In this document: positions 1-13,700 of the stretch, piece by piece | How positions within the stretch are numbered: position 1 is the stretch's first letter | How the letters are laid out: each line of letters opens with the position of its first letter | From: Melanocharis versteri | Taxonomy: Eukaryota; Chordata; Aves; Passeriformes; Melanocharitidae | Length of the DNA stretch: 64,000 bases | NCBI GenBank assembly: GCA_013397845.1 | Contig: VZTG01005281.1 | Location: forward strand, 779,593-843,592 | Reading direction: 5' to 3' | Notes under the pieces: generated by a model | What the model saw: only the letters and a program-made list of their open reading frames with translations | Told to the model about the DNA's origin: nothing | Databases searched by the model: none | Position numbers and translations under genes: made by a program

Positions 1-1733
1 TTGTTGGTCACATCTGTTTGCCCAGTATTTAAGTGAAATCAGGTGCTTCCCTGATCTTCAGGAGCTCTGCTGATTGCCTGCGAGGGGCAGGTCAATTGTT
101 TCACCTGCCTTGGGTGGGGGATGAGGGAGGTCAGGTCCATATTGCTGCCCGCTGCTGAAGCCTTGCTGAAGAGGGTTTACTGGTGCTCTGTGTAGTGTTG
201 TGGGTCTACTTCCATTGTTGGGGGAGTGGGAGCTGCTGTTCCCTTCTGTGCGGGGTAGAGCTCACATTTCTAACAGGAATTTCACCTGCATGGGGGAGTC
301 AGACGTGCAGGTAGTTGCAGGGACCTGGGGCACTAGCAGTGCCTGTTGTCTCTCTCTGTGGCACATCGTGACTCCTGGCCTTTACTATATTTAAGGTTTG
401 CTGAGGGCATGGGGGAGCTCTGGGCCTGTGGAAAGCAAAATGTTCTGCTGGAACAACCACTATGCTGCTCCTTGAAGTCCCATCCACGTCTGAGCTCGGA
501 AGTGCTCCACACAAATAAGATCCTCTGGGATTTGTTTTGTAAGCCTGAACCAGGTTGGATGGGGGTTTGAACAGCCTGGTCTAGTGGGTGGCATCCCTGC
601 CCATGGCAGGGCAGTTGGAACTGGATACATTTAGGGTGCCTTCCAGCCCAAGCCAGTCTATGATTCTATGAAGTGTTACTGGGGCTATTAGCCTAATGTG
701 TGCGAATGCAAATATTTCTCTGGAAATTGACTGTATGCTGAGAAGGGCTTGGTGTCATGTCTGCATCCAGACGTGGCATTGTTAGGTTGTGCTGAATGCT
801 GTTGTAACTTAGTATGGGCTTGCCAAATTGCCTCCAAGTGTCTTTGCTGATTGCCTTTCACTTTGAACAACTCCAGTTAGCTGACTTGTACACACCATTA
901 TGTTTAATTTTAAGCTTAACTTTCTGAGTATGTGATTTAACTAAATTTCGCTGCCCTGTCACAATGTATTTTGGTAACAGGCCTTGGTTTCTACTGAACA
1001 GTGACAAGTTTTCCACTTCTGTGATCTCCATGCAAGCAACAGAGGTTGTATACATGCAGAGGATCAATCCTAGTGAATTTGAAGTTCTTTCTAAGATAGT
1101 AACAACTTTCATTATACTTGATGGGCCCTGAAAACCTAATGAACCTCCTGATGGTATTTAAAGGCTCACTCCTCCCGGCCACCGTTCAGTCTGTGATCAC
1201 CACCAGGTGACCGCTCACAGGAGCTGTGGTTACAGGCACTCTGAATACCACTTCCTTTCTCTAAGACACTGCTTGTCTTTGGCATAAGCAAGGCCTTCCT
1301 GTCTGTTTTTGGCTGATGTTTCAGTTCTGTACATCTACACATTACGGGTGTGAGGTGCCAGTAAATGCCTCTTCATCTCCTTGCTAACTAGTGCTTGCAG
1401 AAACGTAACTCTGTATGCTGAGGTGAGAGAGAAGAAAATGAGAGAGAACAGTTACAGGGAACCATTAGAGTAATATCTGACTTCAAGTATATCAAGTCTC
1501 CTACTGCACAGAAAGCTCCATGGGACTTAGTACCTGTCAGTTACCATGTAACTGCAGTGTGGCACGAGAAGGAAAAACATTCTGAAACCGCAGTGGAAAT
1601 AAAAAGCAAAATGGAATAAAGTTCATGTCAGTTCTATTGTATCTATCTCAATGTTATCTCTCTCTAGGGTGCTCCAACCCTGTGGTCTCGGTGTTTAAAG
1701 CTTTCTTAAATTTTTTGTTTGTTTGTTTGTAAG
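1..1733 (+). other. RGS6: RGS6 intron, 3' part (upstream of first visible exon)
   Basis: No coding exon was found. I looked for the preceding DEP exon, which in mammals encodes a segment like PIRTVKSFLSKIP, and did not see it. The stretch holds a CR1 3' end at 551-670. Its last 25 bases are a (GTTT)n tract leading into the acceptor. Confidence 0.7.
551..670 (+). repeat. CR1 LINE, 3'-terminal fragment
   Basis: The sequence carries the standard CR1 3' end: a 'ggttggatgggg' start, 'cctggtctagtgg', 'catccctgcccatggcaggg', 'ttggaactgg', and a terminal 'tgattctatg'. It is a severely 5'-truncated copy in the same orientation as RGS6. Confidence 0.85.
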
Positions 1734-1784
1734 GTTCTGATATTGTGCAGTGGCTTATGAAGAACCTCAGCATTGAGGATGCAG
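1734..1784 (+). CDS. RGS6: RGS6 exon: DEP domain ([16 protein letters not shown])
   Basis: 51 nt, starting with the last two bases of a Gly codon and ending with the first base of the next Gly codon. It encodes [16 protein letters not shown], the core DEP helix region of R7 proteins. The acceptor is the AAG at 1731-1733 after a GTTT repeat; the donor is gtaagg at 1785. Mammalian RGS6, as I recall, reads EDPVEA across this junction, whereas here it is EDAGEA. Confidence 0.93.
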
Positions 1785-4700
1785 GTAAGGTGACCACAGC
1801 GGGGGAGAAACAGGTGCTCCTTCTGTACTGTGTGTGCTATTGGACAGTAAATACTGTATTGCTGCAGTCTAAAATGTCAGTAAAAGAACATGCTTGATTT
1901 AAGCATTGGAAGGAACGAGGAGAAAAAGAGTTAAGAGTCAACATATTAATTAAGTCTAATGCCTTGTACTGCAACACACTGAAATACCATTGCAGGAATT
2001 TCAGCCTGTCTGTGAAACTGTTGCTACCTACAGAAGACTGATTGATTTTAGATTTGTTGCTAGACTTCAGAAAGAAGTTGGTGGATGTGTGTGGTTAAGC
2101 AGGCAAATGTAGCATCAGGTTTTCATGGTGTGAAGAAAGGTAGCCACAATTGACAGGACGTAGTGTGTGTGTCATTCTTGGCCAGGGTCATAGAATCTGG
2201 TAATGGTTTTTAATTTATCTAAAAGAGCAAATAGATAAATCACAGATAGATAAATGGATAATCAGCTATAAAGAATAATCAGTGCATGGACACAGTCCAA
2301 ATAGTTTCTCTTCAGAGAAACCAAAATCATTTAAGCAAGTGAAGACCGATTGAGAAAAGGGGAAGAAAATGTCTGCAGGTCCAGAAGTTTCTTTTCCTTT
2401 TCAGGACAGGGAAAAAAAATCCAGAATCTCACTTACCAGTTTTTAAGCTGCCTTACTGTCGCCATATCTCTGTAAAAACAGAGATAGAGGCAGTGTTGAA
2501 TCACCCAGTAGGGCATCCTTGTACACACATCCCTTCTCATGAGTCCTGTCAGGTCCCAAATCTGAATTTCAGCTGCAGACAACAGCTTTATTATCTATCT
2601 GGACATGCATGAGCAGATGATTTTTCAACTCTGAAAAAGATGATGCAGCTTTTGACAGCTGGCATTGCTTGAAAATCTGCACAGATGTGCCTCTGCACCG
2701 GGGAAGGTTGCCTGCACAGCGCTAGGATATGTAACTCCCCTTTGCAACATTTTCTCTAACAAAGGGCAATGCTACAGTGCGAGGATGTGTCTTCATGAAT
2801 AAATATCCTCCTAATGAACTGGTGTTGCAGGTGCTTGTTGGATTTGGTAGAGGCAAGTGAGGTTCACTGATGGAACAGGCTTCTTGTCAGCTGTCACCTG
2901 TGGTGGATAATGTGCTTTGAAATGAATTTCATACTCTAGAGCTGAACTGGTGTGTGTATTTTATAAACAAAAAACTAGCAGGTTAAGCATTTGAGCAGTG
3001 CTTCATCTGTATTGTAAGGCTGATTTCTGCACTCCTGCTTTGCATGGTTTGGTTGGAAGTAGTAGGCATGTAGTGTGGGTACAGAGAGGCATGTGGGCAC
3101 CAGATTTCACATGAGTCATCACCAGAGCTGTAATTGAAAGCAGAGAAATGTGTGGTGCGTGTCTTGTTGACACATCCCTGCTGTCTTTTCTCTTTCACAG
3201 GGGAAGCAATACACTTGGGAAGTCTTATTGCTGCACAGGGTTATGTCTTTCCGATCTCAGACCATGTCCTTACCCTGAAAGATGACGGGACGTTCTATCG
3301 TTTTCAGGTTGGTGAGCACCCTGACTCCCTTGTGGCCTCTTCTTCTGTCCCTGAGTAATATTGCTGAAATCACCCACTCTTTATACCTAAGCAGCCATTA
3401 GGTCTATGGAGCCGAGGATTGAGGCTGTCTTCATAGAGGCCCTAGGAAATTATGAAGTCCCTTCAAAAAATTTTGCTTTGGAATCCCAAATCACTCTCAT
3501 CTACCTTCTGACTTACAGATTTTTGCATAAATGAATGGCTATGTCTTGTGACTATTTTTGATATCTGAATTCAAGGCTGTTTTACTCAGATTTGAACTAA
3601 ACCAGGAGAAAGAGAATGGCTTTCAGGTCCTAACTCTGATGCAGAATTAAGTAGCCATTCCTCTGTGCAAAATGGACCAGGGCAAACTTAGGAGCTGGAC
3701 ATTCAAGCTTTGGCACAGCAGAAAATTCAAATTTTTATCATCTCTTTCTTACAGATTGGTGTGGGAGAGGGCAAGCTTAAGGCTTTGACTCTTCTACAAA
3801 GGATGTGTAACCTTGGCAGTCACCTAAACTGGGACGTCTCTGTCCGTCAGTGTTCCTGTGCCTCCAGATGTGCTGAATTTTTAAAGCACCCTTGAGCTCC
3901 ATGCCCTGTCCAAAATCTGCCACTGTCAACTTGCTAGATAACTGAGTGCTTGTGCTGCAACAGCTCCTTCTGAACTGATTGCATAACTTTAGAAGAAGCA
4001 GTAAGTCCAAACATGGAGTCCTACTGCCTCATCCTGCTGGCTGAATTTGTGTTTTTCTGTTACATGATTCCAGCCAGCTCCCTTATCTTTCCTGTCACCT
4101 CTCTTCTGTTGACCCTCCTGTTCCTCCTATACATTTTTTTCCTCTTTTTTGGCTTTTATTTGAAAAGCCAGTTCTGCTCTTTGCATCTGATGTTGCAGCT
4201 GTTCATGCTCACTGCTAATGTGGTATTATGTTATCATATGTGACCAATGTCACGGTGAAAAAAGAAGCCTCGGAGATCACAGATCTCCTCTTATCTCACT
4301 CCACCTTCTGGTTGCAAGGCATCATTCAGACTTAGATTTTTCATTACAATTCCCTTTCTTTTCTGAAAATCCTGATCCTCCTGTCGTGTAAGACACGACA
4401 GAAGCAGGGGTAATACTGGTTGCCCATTTAGCTGTATTTTTCCCTGTTGTGAAAGAATGGCACTTGAAGAACTTGTCCTGTGCAGTTTTCAGGGGCTACA
4501 TTTCAATATAACTTAATTTCTTTTTATTGTTTTAAGCCTATGTAAACCACGTCATCAAAGTGACTGCTTATTGACTTTTCTTTCCCTTGTCTTTTCTTAC
4601 AATTTTTGCATATTCTTTGCCTGTTGTCATTTCCTGCAACACACCTCCTTAGCTGTTTTCTGCAAAAATAACCTGATAGACTCCGTGCTTCCTTTCTATT

Positions 4701-7700
4701 AGTCTCTTCTTGCTACTTTTTACCTAGACATTAGTCCCTCCTTTAACAGTAGCTCTTTATCTTCTGAAATTCATAAGGTATGTATCAGTGGGGAGCATTG
4801 AACCCTGTATTGTTTGAATCCTCCATGTTTTCTCACTGTACTTTGGTGGAAGGAATTGTCTGTGTGTTAATGTCCTATGCCCATCTGTCGCATTACATCA
4901 GTAAAGCAGTGTGTAATCAGTAAAGCATCAGTCTTCTGTAATTTGTGTGATCACCGGCACGTTATTTTTCATTCATGTTAAAACCGAAATATAGTCACAT
5001 GTATTAATATCTTGTAATTAATTGTAGCAGCTGCAATATGCAGACCTGGATAGAAAACAAAATCACTAAGTTTAGCAGGACTTCTGCTTTTGGAATGACT
5101 CTAAACAGCTGAGTTTTGACCTCTGCCATCTGTTACAATTAAAAAGGAAATTGTTTTGTAGTCTGCCAACCACATTGGTAGCTGCTCCAGAAAAGCAAGG
5201 AGTATGTAGCATATAGATAAGACCACAAGGTTTCTCTTGCTCTTAAAAAAAATAAAAATATTCCGGTTGCCTGTGAATTCCTGGGGAAAGAGGAGGTTCT
5301 TGGGATATTGGATAAGAAGTCCACATTCAGATGAGGTGGCAACAGTGTCTGAAATTTCATCAGGACACTGCACATTCTACTCAAGAGGTGCTTGCATTAC
5401 AGCATCTCTGTTTACCTGCAGTGAAGAATAGTAAAGGTTTTTGCAGCATCCTCACTTTTACTGAAATCTGTAGCAGTGGTTCCCCTGAGGGCAGAGACTG
5501 GGTAGTAGATTTTGTGATTCTTCTTTTTGTACTTGTAATGGTTTTCTCCATCTGAATTGGTTTTCATCTCTTAAATTACAAAAATGTGTATGTTTTTTCT
5601 TAGGCACCATACTTTTGGCCTTCAAACTGCTGGGAACCAGAAAACACAGATTATGGTGAGAGTATAATTATTTTATTATAGAAAGCTAGTTTGTGATGCA
5701 AAAAATTGTCCTTGAAGTAATTACCGTTGGCCATCTACACCCTTCATGTGCGGAGTTTCTTGTCAGATGGCAGCATCAGAGGCAGATAGGTGCCCATCCC
5801 AAATGCACAAATTGAAATCCTGGGGTGTCTCAAGCCCCTGGAGCTGTAGCCATTGAGCTCAGTGGGGCCAGGGTTTTGCCTTCCATTACCTTCATTCTCC
5901 CATAGCCCTGTTCATTTCAGCAGGATTTGTGGCAAGCAGAATACTGGTTCTTGGGAATCTTAAACAATACCAATATTGCTTTCATGGGAGGCCATCCTCT
6001 GATCTGTTGCTGAATCTGCTATGTTGATCAATAAAATTTACTTCATCTGGGCACTTATCTGATTGATCAATAAACCAGTACGTAACTAACAGCAACCCAT
6101 AGTTAAAAGTTCTTTGATACATGACATCAGACTTATTTTCCCATTTTTCAAAAGATTACCAGATGATAGGGTAAAAGAGAAGTCTGAGCATGGTTTATGA
6201 GCTAATAAATTGCAGCATGGTGTTTTAAACATGTGAGTGCCTGCAGACAGGGATAATACATAAAGAAATTATGTCAGTGTTGTTATCTTTAGCTGTCTGC
6301 ATGCAATATTGCTGTCTCTTCCAGAACTGCACTTCTTTCACAGTCAAATGATAAAATTAATTGTTGCATCCTGGTGTGGCTTTGGAAGAGGAAGTGTATC
6401 CATGTGTGCAGTCATAAAACGGGAGCTTCTGGAAGTCCTTTATCTCAAAACCTAAGATTGGAGATCTCCTCCCTGAATAATCAGTTTGGGTTTTTTTTTT
6501 CTTCCTGTGCAATAATTACTCATCATTATGGATTCTGGAAATAATTTGCTAGGGTGGAGAAGTAGCCTGCAATGGTGTGTGTCATTTGATAGTTCATTTG
6601 CAGTCCTCGTCTGCAGAGGAGCTAGCACAGACTTATGTGTTTATCCCAGTGAGGGAATGGTTTAGGAGAAAACATGATGCTGTTTTGCATATGCAAAAAA
6701 AGGTCCAGATTTTACAGTCACCCTATATCATTGTGTGAACTGTGGCTAGTAGGTATTCTGTAAATACCAGAAAGACAATGTGAAGAGGGAGGTTCTGGTT
6801 TTTTCTTGCCGTATCAGATAAATAATTGTTTTTTGCAGTCCGATTATTGTGCTGCAGTGGCATTGAGTGGAGCGGTACACCCCAAAATAAAGCCCTCTAT
6901 GAGCTGACCCACAGCTGGGCAAGCTTCAACTCTATTAGCTCTGAGCCCTACAGTGACAGATTTTCATCTGTCCCAGAAACCTCTTAACATATGCTTATAA
7001 TCAGACTTTGCATATCAGAGGCCTGTACAGATGGAGTCTTCCCAGGAATTAATCCCAAACTAGCAGTAGACCCAAATAAAACTGAAATCTCAGCAGCACT
7101 TCATACTTTTTTTTTATTTGGATGTGTCCACTTACAGGAGAGGAACTAACTTGCTAATGGCAGGTCACTGCCTTGCTTGAAAAAACACTGTGAGACAACT
7201 GATTCTCACTTCATTTGGTGTTGTAAGTGCCTTACAGAGGAAACTGCCCTTGAGATGTGTAAACATAAATGAACTGGTCAGCTCTGGTTACACTGCATAA
7301 TACTGGCTCATTATATGAATGTTAAAATTACAGAAACAGCGTAGAATAGAATTGCATGAGTAGCACTGGGCCTCTATTAAGTTCAGACCTGACTGTATAC
7401 CCAGAGTGTGCTGTGGGCTTGTGTTTCAGTCTGTAATGGCAATGGGGTGAGCTTAGCAGATCCATGTGGGGCTTTCCCAGAAGGCAGCCTGGGACTGGTT
7501 TGGTGGTGTGCGCTGGGCTCATCTTGGCCCTCGGAATCCCAAACCACATCAGTTTCAGCAGCCTCTGCCTGTAGCGAAATGTGATGTGGCTTCTCTTAAC
7601 CATTTGAAATATGTAAGAATAAATGGATGGAGCATATTAAAAAATGCTCAGATAATACATTTAAGATCTGGCCCTATTTCTGTTTTCACTTCAATATCCT

Positions 7701-10700
7701 GATTTATTTTTGTTTTTTCTTAGCAGAAAAGAAATGCAGGGATGCATTTCATTCACTTTGGAATGCATATTCCCAAACTGCTTAGGGGAACAGGTTGCTA
7801 ATGCTATATCTTTTACCAGACCCAGAAGCAATTGTGCCTTTCTTGTTGGGACAAGACAAGACATCTTGTTAGGTCCTAGCATCTGCTCTCAGTGCTTTTA
7901 AATGAGATGTCCCAGATGTTTAGGGCCTCTGAGATTAGTTGTAAGCAATGTCAGCTGGGTGTTCAGCCCTCTCATTCCTTGACTCATGTTGCTTTCTGAT
8001 GAAAATGAACTGTCTATGGACTACTTTTTTTCCTTCTTCTTCTTTTTTTTTATTTTATTAAAGATCTAGTACTAATAATCTACTGTAATTGTTTTCCGTT
8101 CTGTTTCTCCCTTTAGCCATCTATCTTTGCAAACGGACCATGCAGAACAAAGCTAGGCTGGAGCTGGCGGATTATGAAGCCGTAGGTACACTGCTGCTAG
8201 AGTTTAAAGCTGGGGGGTGCAGGGATAGCTTTGCTTGCCAACTGAATGCTGCCATTTTGTGCTTTGGGTTCAGCCTTTACCCTATCTTCTTCGTATTTGT
8301 CAGAACTGTATGAAGGTTGATATGAAGACAACATCAGGAACATGATTGATGAATGCCCCTGGCCTTGCAGTGTCCCACATTAAAGCATCTACTGTATAAT
8401 GAGCCCTTTAAGACTGGGGCAAATTGCACAAGTTTAGATTGGTGTCCTGTTTTCAGTTAGGAAATCCTGGTTTATATAGCAGATTTCAGCACAGGGAAAT
8501 GATGGATTTTCAGGTGCACCATTGGGCAATTAAATTGTTGATGAGACATCTACATTACATTACATTACATTACAAAAGTTCTCAGATACTAGACTTGGAG
8601 TGTGTTCAATATATCATATGAAAAATATCACTGAACTTTATTCAGAGCACATTTTCTGATCTGGAATTACTATCAATAAAAATATCCCAAGCCTTGGTGT
8701 CAGGCTGCAGGGTGGAGAGGAATGAGAAGATGGAGGCAGGAGGGGCAGGGCTGGGTATTTCTTTGAATACCAGCAGTGTAGCACTCTGAACAGCTAAACT
8801 TGTCTTTCTATCATATTGACTTTCTTCTGTTTACTTGCTCAACAGTGTAATAGCAGAATTTTATCCATGGAGTTTTCATTGAAGGGTTTGTTTACAAAGT
8901 TGGTTCTAGTGGACCTCTGTGGTCATGTTTATTACAATGAAAGCATTTATATTTCCTATATTTGCATATATTTTGGAGTGTTTTGGTGTTTTTTTTTCCA
9001 AGATTGGAGTTTTTCTTCTTCCTTACCTTCTGCATTTTGGAACATTTGTGCACATGGAGAGATATGTTCATGCCATTTGGTCCTTTCAGTGCAGAGCGTG
9101 CAAAAATTGCCACTTATCTAGTCCACCCTGGAAATGCATTCCGACTTCCCAAGAGTTCTAATCTCAAACAGGCACAAAGGAAGGAATTTAACAACCTGCA
9201 TGCACTTACATGTCCTTTTGCTGAGTTTTCTCTTCTGCATATTGTTGATTTCATTATTAAAACCATTAAAATTGCTCACATCCAACCAATTAACTGTAAG
9301 TACTCCAAAGATCTATCATGAAACAACAAAAGGCTGTTTGGCGGCGCACATACTCCCACACACATGCAGTGAGGCTATGGCTAAGTACTTTTGCACATTG
9401 TTGCCTACTGAGAGTAGCAATGCTCCAGCGATGGTAAATAATTAGATCTTGGCAGTCTCTCATTTTTCTTGTGAATATTGCATTGCACAATTAGAGGTTA
9501 CTTCTGCATTCAAACTTTGTTCTCTTAATTAGAGACATTCAGATAAGAATGGCACCAACTCTTCCTGAGCATTATGGGAGCTGAAGCAGATCCAGCAAGG
9601 GATGTAAGCTCAGCACAAGTGAGAGAAACTGCCTGCAGGAGTGAGAAGCAGCCCTTCTCACATTTTTGGAGATGCAGCATGAGAATGCTTCTCCACAGGT
9701 ATCAGCAGTGACCTGGAGCTTCAAGAGAGACTCCCTACAAAGCATCTCAGGGGACATCTCATTTTTAGGTTCTGCTTGCAGTATTCACAGACAGTCCCCC
9801 AGCCCCCATTTTTACTGAGTAGGGCAAGGGTCTTGATGATATGATTAAGCTTGTAGAGTTACATTCAGGTATTCTTATAATTGGTCAAACATAAGCACAA
9901 TTCAAATACAGCTTCAGCTGATGGTGTTCATTGGCTTCAGCATCTTTACTCCAGAGGGCACATGTGAACATAATTTAAAACGAAATAAAAATAATAAAAA
10001 AAATACCCACAAAAATATGTGTTACAGATAATTACAAGTTGTTTTTCCTTGTAGCCACAGTTAAGGAAATCATCACAGTTCAGTATAGCTGTAAATCATT
10101 TGTTTAACTGTTTTCCTCTATGTGTATAGACTGAAACTGTTACATGGTGGTAACAGGGCCAAGCTTTATGCCTTATGTTATACAAATGTTTAAAGTAAAT
10201 AATAGGAAGATTTCTTCTTGCATTGAAATGCATGTTCCTGAAAAAAGTTTCTTGAAATAAAGGTGATAAGTATAAAAAGAGCAACAGTGGAACTACAAGT
10301 GTTTGTTTTCAATGTAAATTTTAAACAGTTAAACCAGCTGTAATGGAGAAGAGCATCCTTTTAATTGTCTCACAGGCCTCCTTTCTTGGGGAGGGTGTGG
10401 ATATGGAACTTCGGGGTGCTGTTGAAGCCTGAAATTTTGGCCATGTTCTGAGTTTAACCTCGAACTGTGATGAAGCCACATCCCCAAACAAATGTTCAGA
10501 TCACTACACTCTCTGTAATGAGTCTGGACCAGAGCTCTTAGTTCAGATGTAGAGCAAAACTGCATCTGGAGCCATTCTTTGCCGTAACTGTGTCCATTGT
10601 TCAGACAAACAAGCTATTTCCTTTTGTGAATCATCCTGGCAATCCCCAGCCTTCAGTACTGTGCAGCTGCATAATGCTCTCAGCAGTGACCAGGACTGAG

Positions 10701-13700
10701 CAAAGCAGGGGATGCTCAGACTTTGCACCTTCACAAAAGCCTGAAGAGAAGAGAACAGTGCAGGGAGGAAGGGAAAGTGAGGATGAGAGGGAAACGTGCA
10801 GCTGGCAGCCATCTGCTATCAGAAATGAAAGTCATCAGCTTCACAAAGCTTCTCAGTGTTATCTTTTGGGAACAAGTCCATAATTTTTTTCATCGTGGAG
10901 CTCAAGCTGTCTTCATCACACTCCATTACTTACCCCTGACAGGGCCCTTTGGGTTGCAGCCCGAAAAGATGTGTTACAGCCTTGCTTTGCCTGCAATACA
11001 ATTCACCTGAAACCGACACTGACTGCCATGTCTTTAGTTTCTCAGCTTAAAAAAAAAGAATAAAATAAATACCCACCATGCTAAATGTCTTCTCAAGCAA
11101 TTGTTGTCATTACAGAAATTAGTTGTTCTTACTATTTTCTTCTTATTATTACTATCTTTTGACAGGAAAACCTAGCAAGACTTCAGAGAGCGTTTGCAAG
11201 AAAGTGGGAATTCATCTTCATGCAAGCAGAGGCCCAAGTGAAGTGAGTAATCCTGGAGCACTGAATTGCACCAGTATTTAGAGCTGTGAAAGGGAAGGGG
11301 ATTCTGTGCAGATAAAACTTCATTGTCAAAATCTTTACTGTGACTAAGCTCAGAAGGTGTTGGTGAATTTTAATCATTGGCAGACTAGAAACGGTAGCGA
11401 GCCAGTTCTGAAGGTCTGTGCCAGAAACGGAAAGATGGGTTTAATTATCTGTACATGGAAACACTGGTCCAGAGCTCCTAAGCCTGTATTCGCCATGGGA
11501 CCTTGGGTAATTCGCAAGCCCATTGTGCTTCTACATTTGTGTAGTATTTTTGTTTTGGATGAATGGAAAGAACAGAACTTTGTCATCTGTCTGTGTTACT
11601 CAATGCTTGCTGAGTATTTCTGAGTCTAAAAATATTGTCGCTTCAATGTGATTATAGGGGTGGTATTTACAACAGGTATTTCTTCTCACCTTCCCTTACG
11701 AAAGCAGTATGAAGCCTTTTAATGTTTTGAGTGTGTTTTCATTACTGCTGGTAAATGGGTATGGTCCAGGGCTTGTGTACTATTATCTACAAGCTAATAC
11801 CTAAAACTCTGAGTGTCCATTTTATGCATGTCCTTGTTGCCTATAAAACTGAAAGGTTGGTGAAGATGACACGTGAGAACACCAGTACCAAAACGGTTCC
11901 ACTGGAAGGAATTTGCACTCTCAGCATTAGATGCTGAAAAGTTAAGGAGTATCATTTCTTGAGGGTGTGGCTTGAGGTATATGTCTCTATCTTTGATTAA
12001 CCCTTTGGAATTTTGATGAATTCTTTGCTTAATAACATTGCAATTTTGTACCATTTAAATATATGGTAATTACCTTTTAAATTGCAAGGTAATTAAGGGA
12101 TTTTTTTTCCAACCAGAGTAGCAGTGTTCTGTTTGGAAGAGAAAATTAGAACCTAATATAGCAATTGTACTTTCAGTTACTTAAAGGCTATTGCCAAGAT
12201 GAAAAAAAAAGTGTAAGTCAAAACAAAAGTCTGCATTCTGTCTAAAACATATAATTATCACCTAAGAAAGAAATGTAAATATCAGACTCACTGTGATCAC
12301 TGTTGGTTATTCATCTTTTCTCTATTCTGTTTTCTTTGAAGCGTAAGCATGAATTGGCCACTACCAACTTTTTTTGCTGGCTAGTTTCAGCTTCTTGGTT
12401 CACATTTCGTGTGATGGGTCAGTCTTCAGGTTTCCAGAAAGACAGGGATAGAATTCACATTGTAATTCACAGTTAACTAAAAAGGGGTGGGGGGACATCA
12501 AAAATACCTGAAAACATTCCTCCTGCTTCCCAAGTCTTGCTTTGTTTTCCACTTTTGTTGGCATGCAGGATTCCCATTGCTATACCCACATTGCTCAAAA
12601 ACTGCAGCCATAGAGCATCTAGCTGTTTTGGGTCTTCACAGTTTAAAATGTGAAATTCTGAGTTATCAGTAAGTTTGGAGACAGGAGCTGACAACCTGGG
12701 TTGAGCACAAAGTGTCGATGAAGAGGATTCGTGAAGCCTCCAAAGAGTCCCTCCAATTTGTGTGTGCTGTGTATTGTAAGATTGGAATAGGCTTCACCTT
12801 CCCCCTTGGCCAGGTGTGAAGGACTCACTCAGAAAAGTAGTTTTGGGCTGGGTGTCCTCAGCGCAGTACAGCAGCTGCTCTTTGTGTGGGATCAGAGCTT
12901 GTGACAGAGCTTGCTTCTCATCTCACCCTTGCAAGGGGGAAATTCAGCAAGTGATGCCAAACTGTGGAGAAATTGGTCTTTTTCTGGGGAGGGGTGTTCA
13001 GAAACTTCCATTTCAGACCCCTGATTCCTGTCCTCTTGGTACATTTCTAGCAGAGACTTAGCCAAGGGTCACTGCCCCTCAAAAATAAAAACAGATGGGA
13101 GAGAACCTGGTGGTCAGGAATCACAGCTGGCGTGGGTTTTTTTCCTCACTGCTTTGATTTTCCTGGTGGCAGCAACGTGGGAACTGAACACAGGGACACT
13201 CAGCTTTATTCAGTCCTCCTCTGGAAGTGGAGGCATGGAGGCTGTTCCTCCTTCCGTGTGCCTCCTTCCATCCCTGTGCAGGTAGATCTTGCAAGCTGGT
13301 GCTGACTTTGTGCTCCTGTGTAAAGCTGGGTGAGGTGCCAGATGTTACTTGCTCACTGCTGCCAGGAGTTGCTTTGAACAACCTCTGCTGGCCTTTGGGC
13401 CGTGTGCTTTGGGTGGGTTGGTTCACCGGCTGCATCAGGGCTGGAATTACTGTTGTGCCAGCCCAGTCACGTCTCCCTGGGGTTGGTGCTGGTTTGTAGG
13501 GGCCATGCAGCAAGCTCAGCTCTGGTCACCTGTGCTGTCACCCCTTGCTGTGCCAGCACAGGGGCACACAGGCAGAGCCGGTTTTTGGGTTGAAAGCTCT
13601 AAGGAGGAGTGGCCACAAGTGCTGCCCATGCTGTTGCTGTGGGAAATGTCTGGGATAGATGCTCCTTTGCAGTCTGTATTCATGCCAGTGGTGCTGCTGT

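Larger units (their letters stand above)
3308..5603 (+). other. RGS6: RGS6 intron
   Basis: No coding exon or recognisable interspersed repeat. It contains two perfect hairpins at 4272-4288 and 4381-4401. Confidence 0.7.

Noticed and set aside
3312..3317. Downstream donor gtgagc as the main 5' splice site of the DEP exon
   Set aside because: It would shift the frame and lose the conserved [10 protein letters not shown] segment in the next exon, so the weaker donor at 3308 must be the functional one for RGS6 protein.
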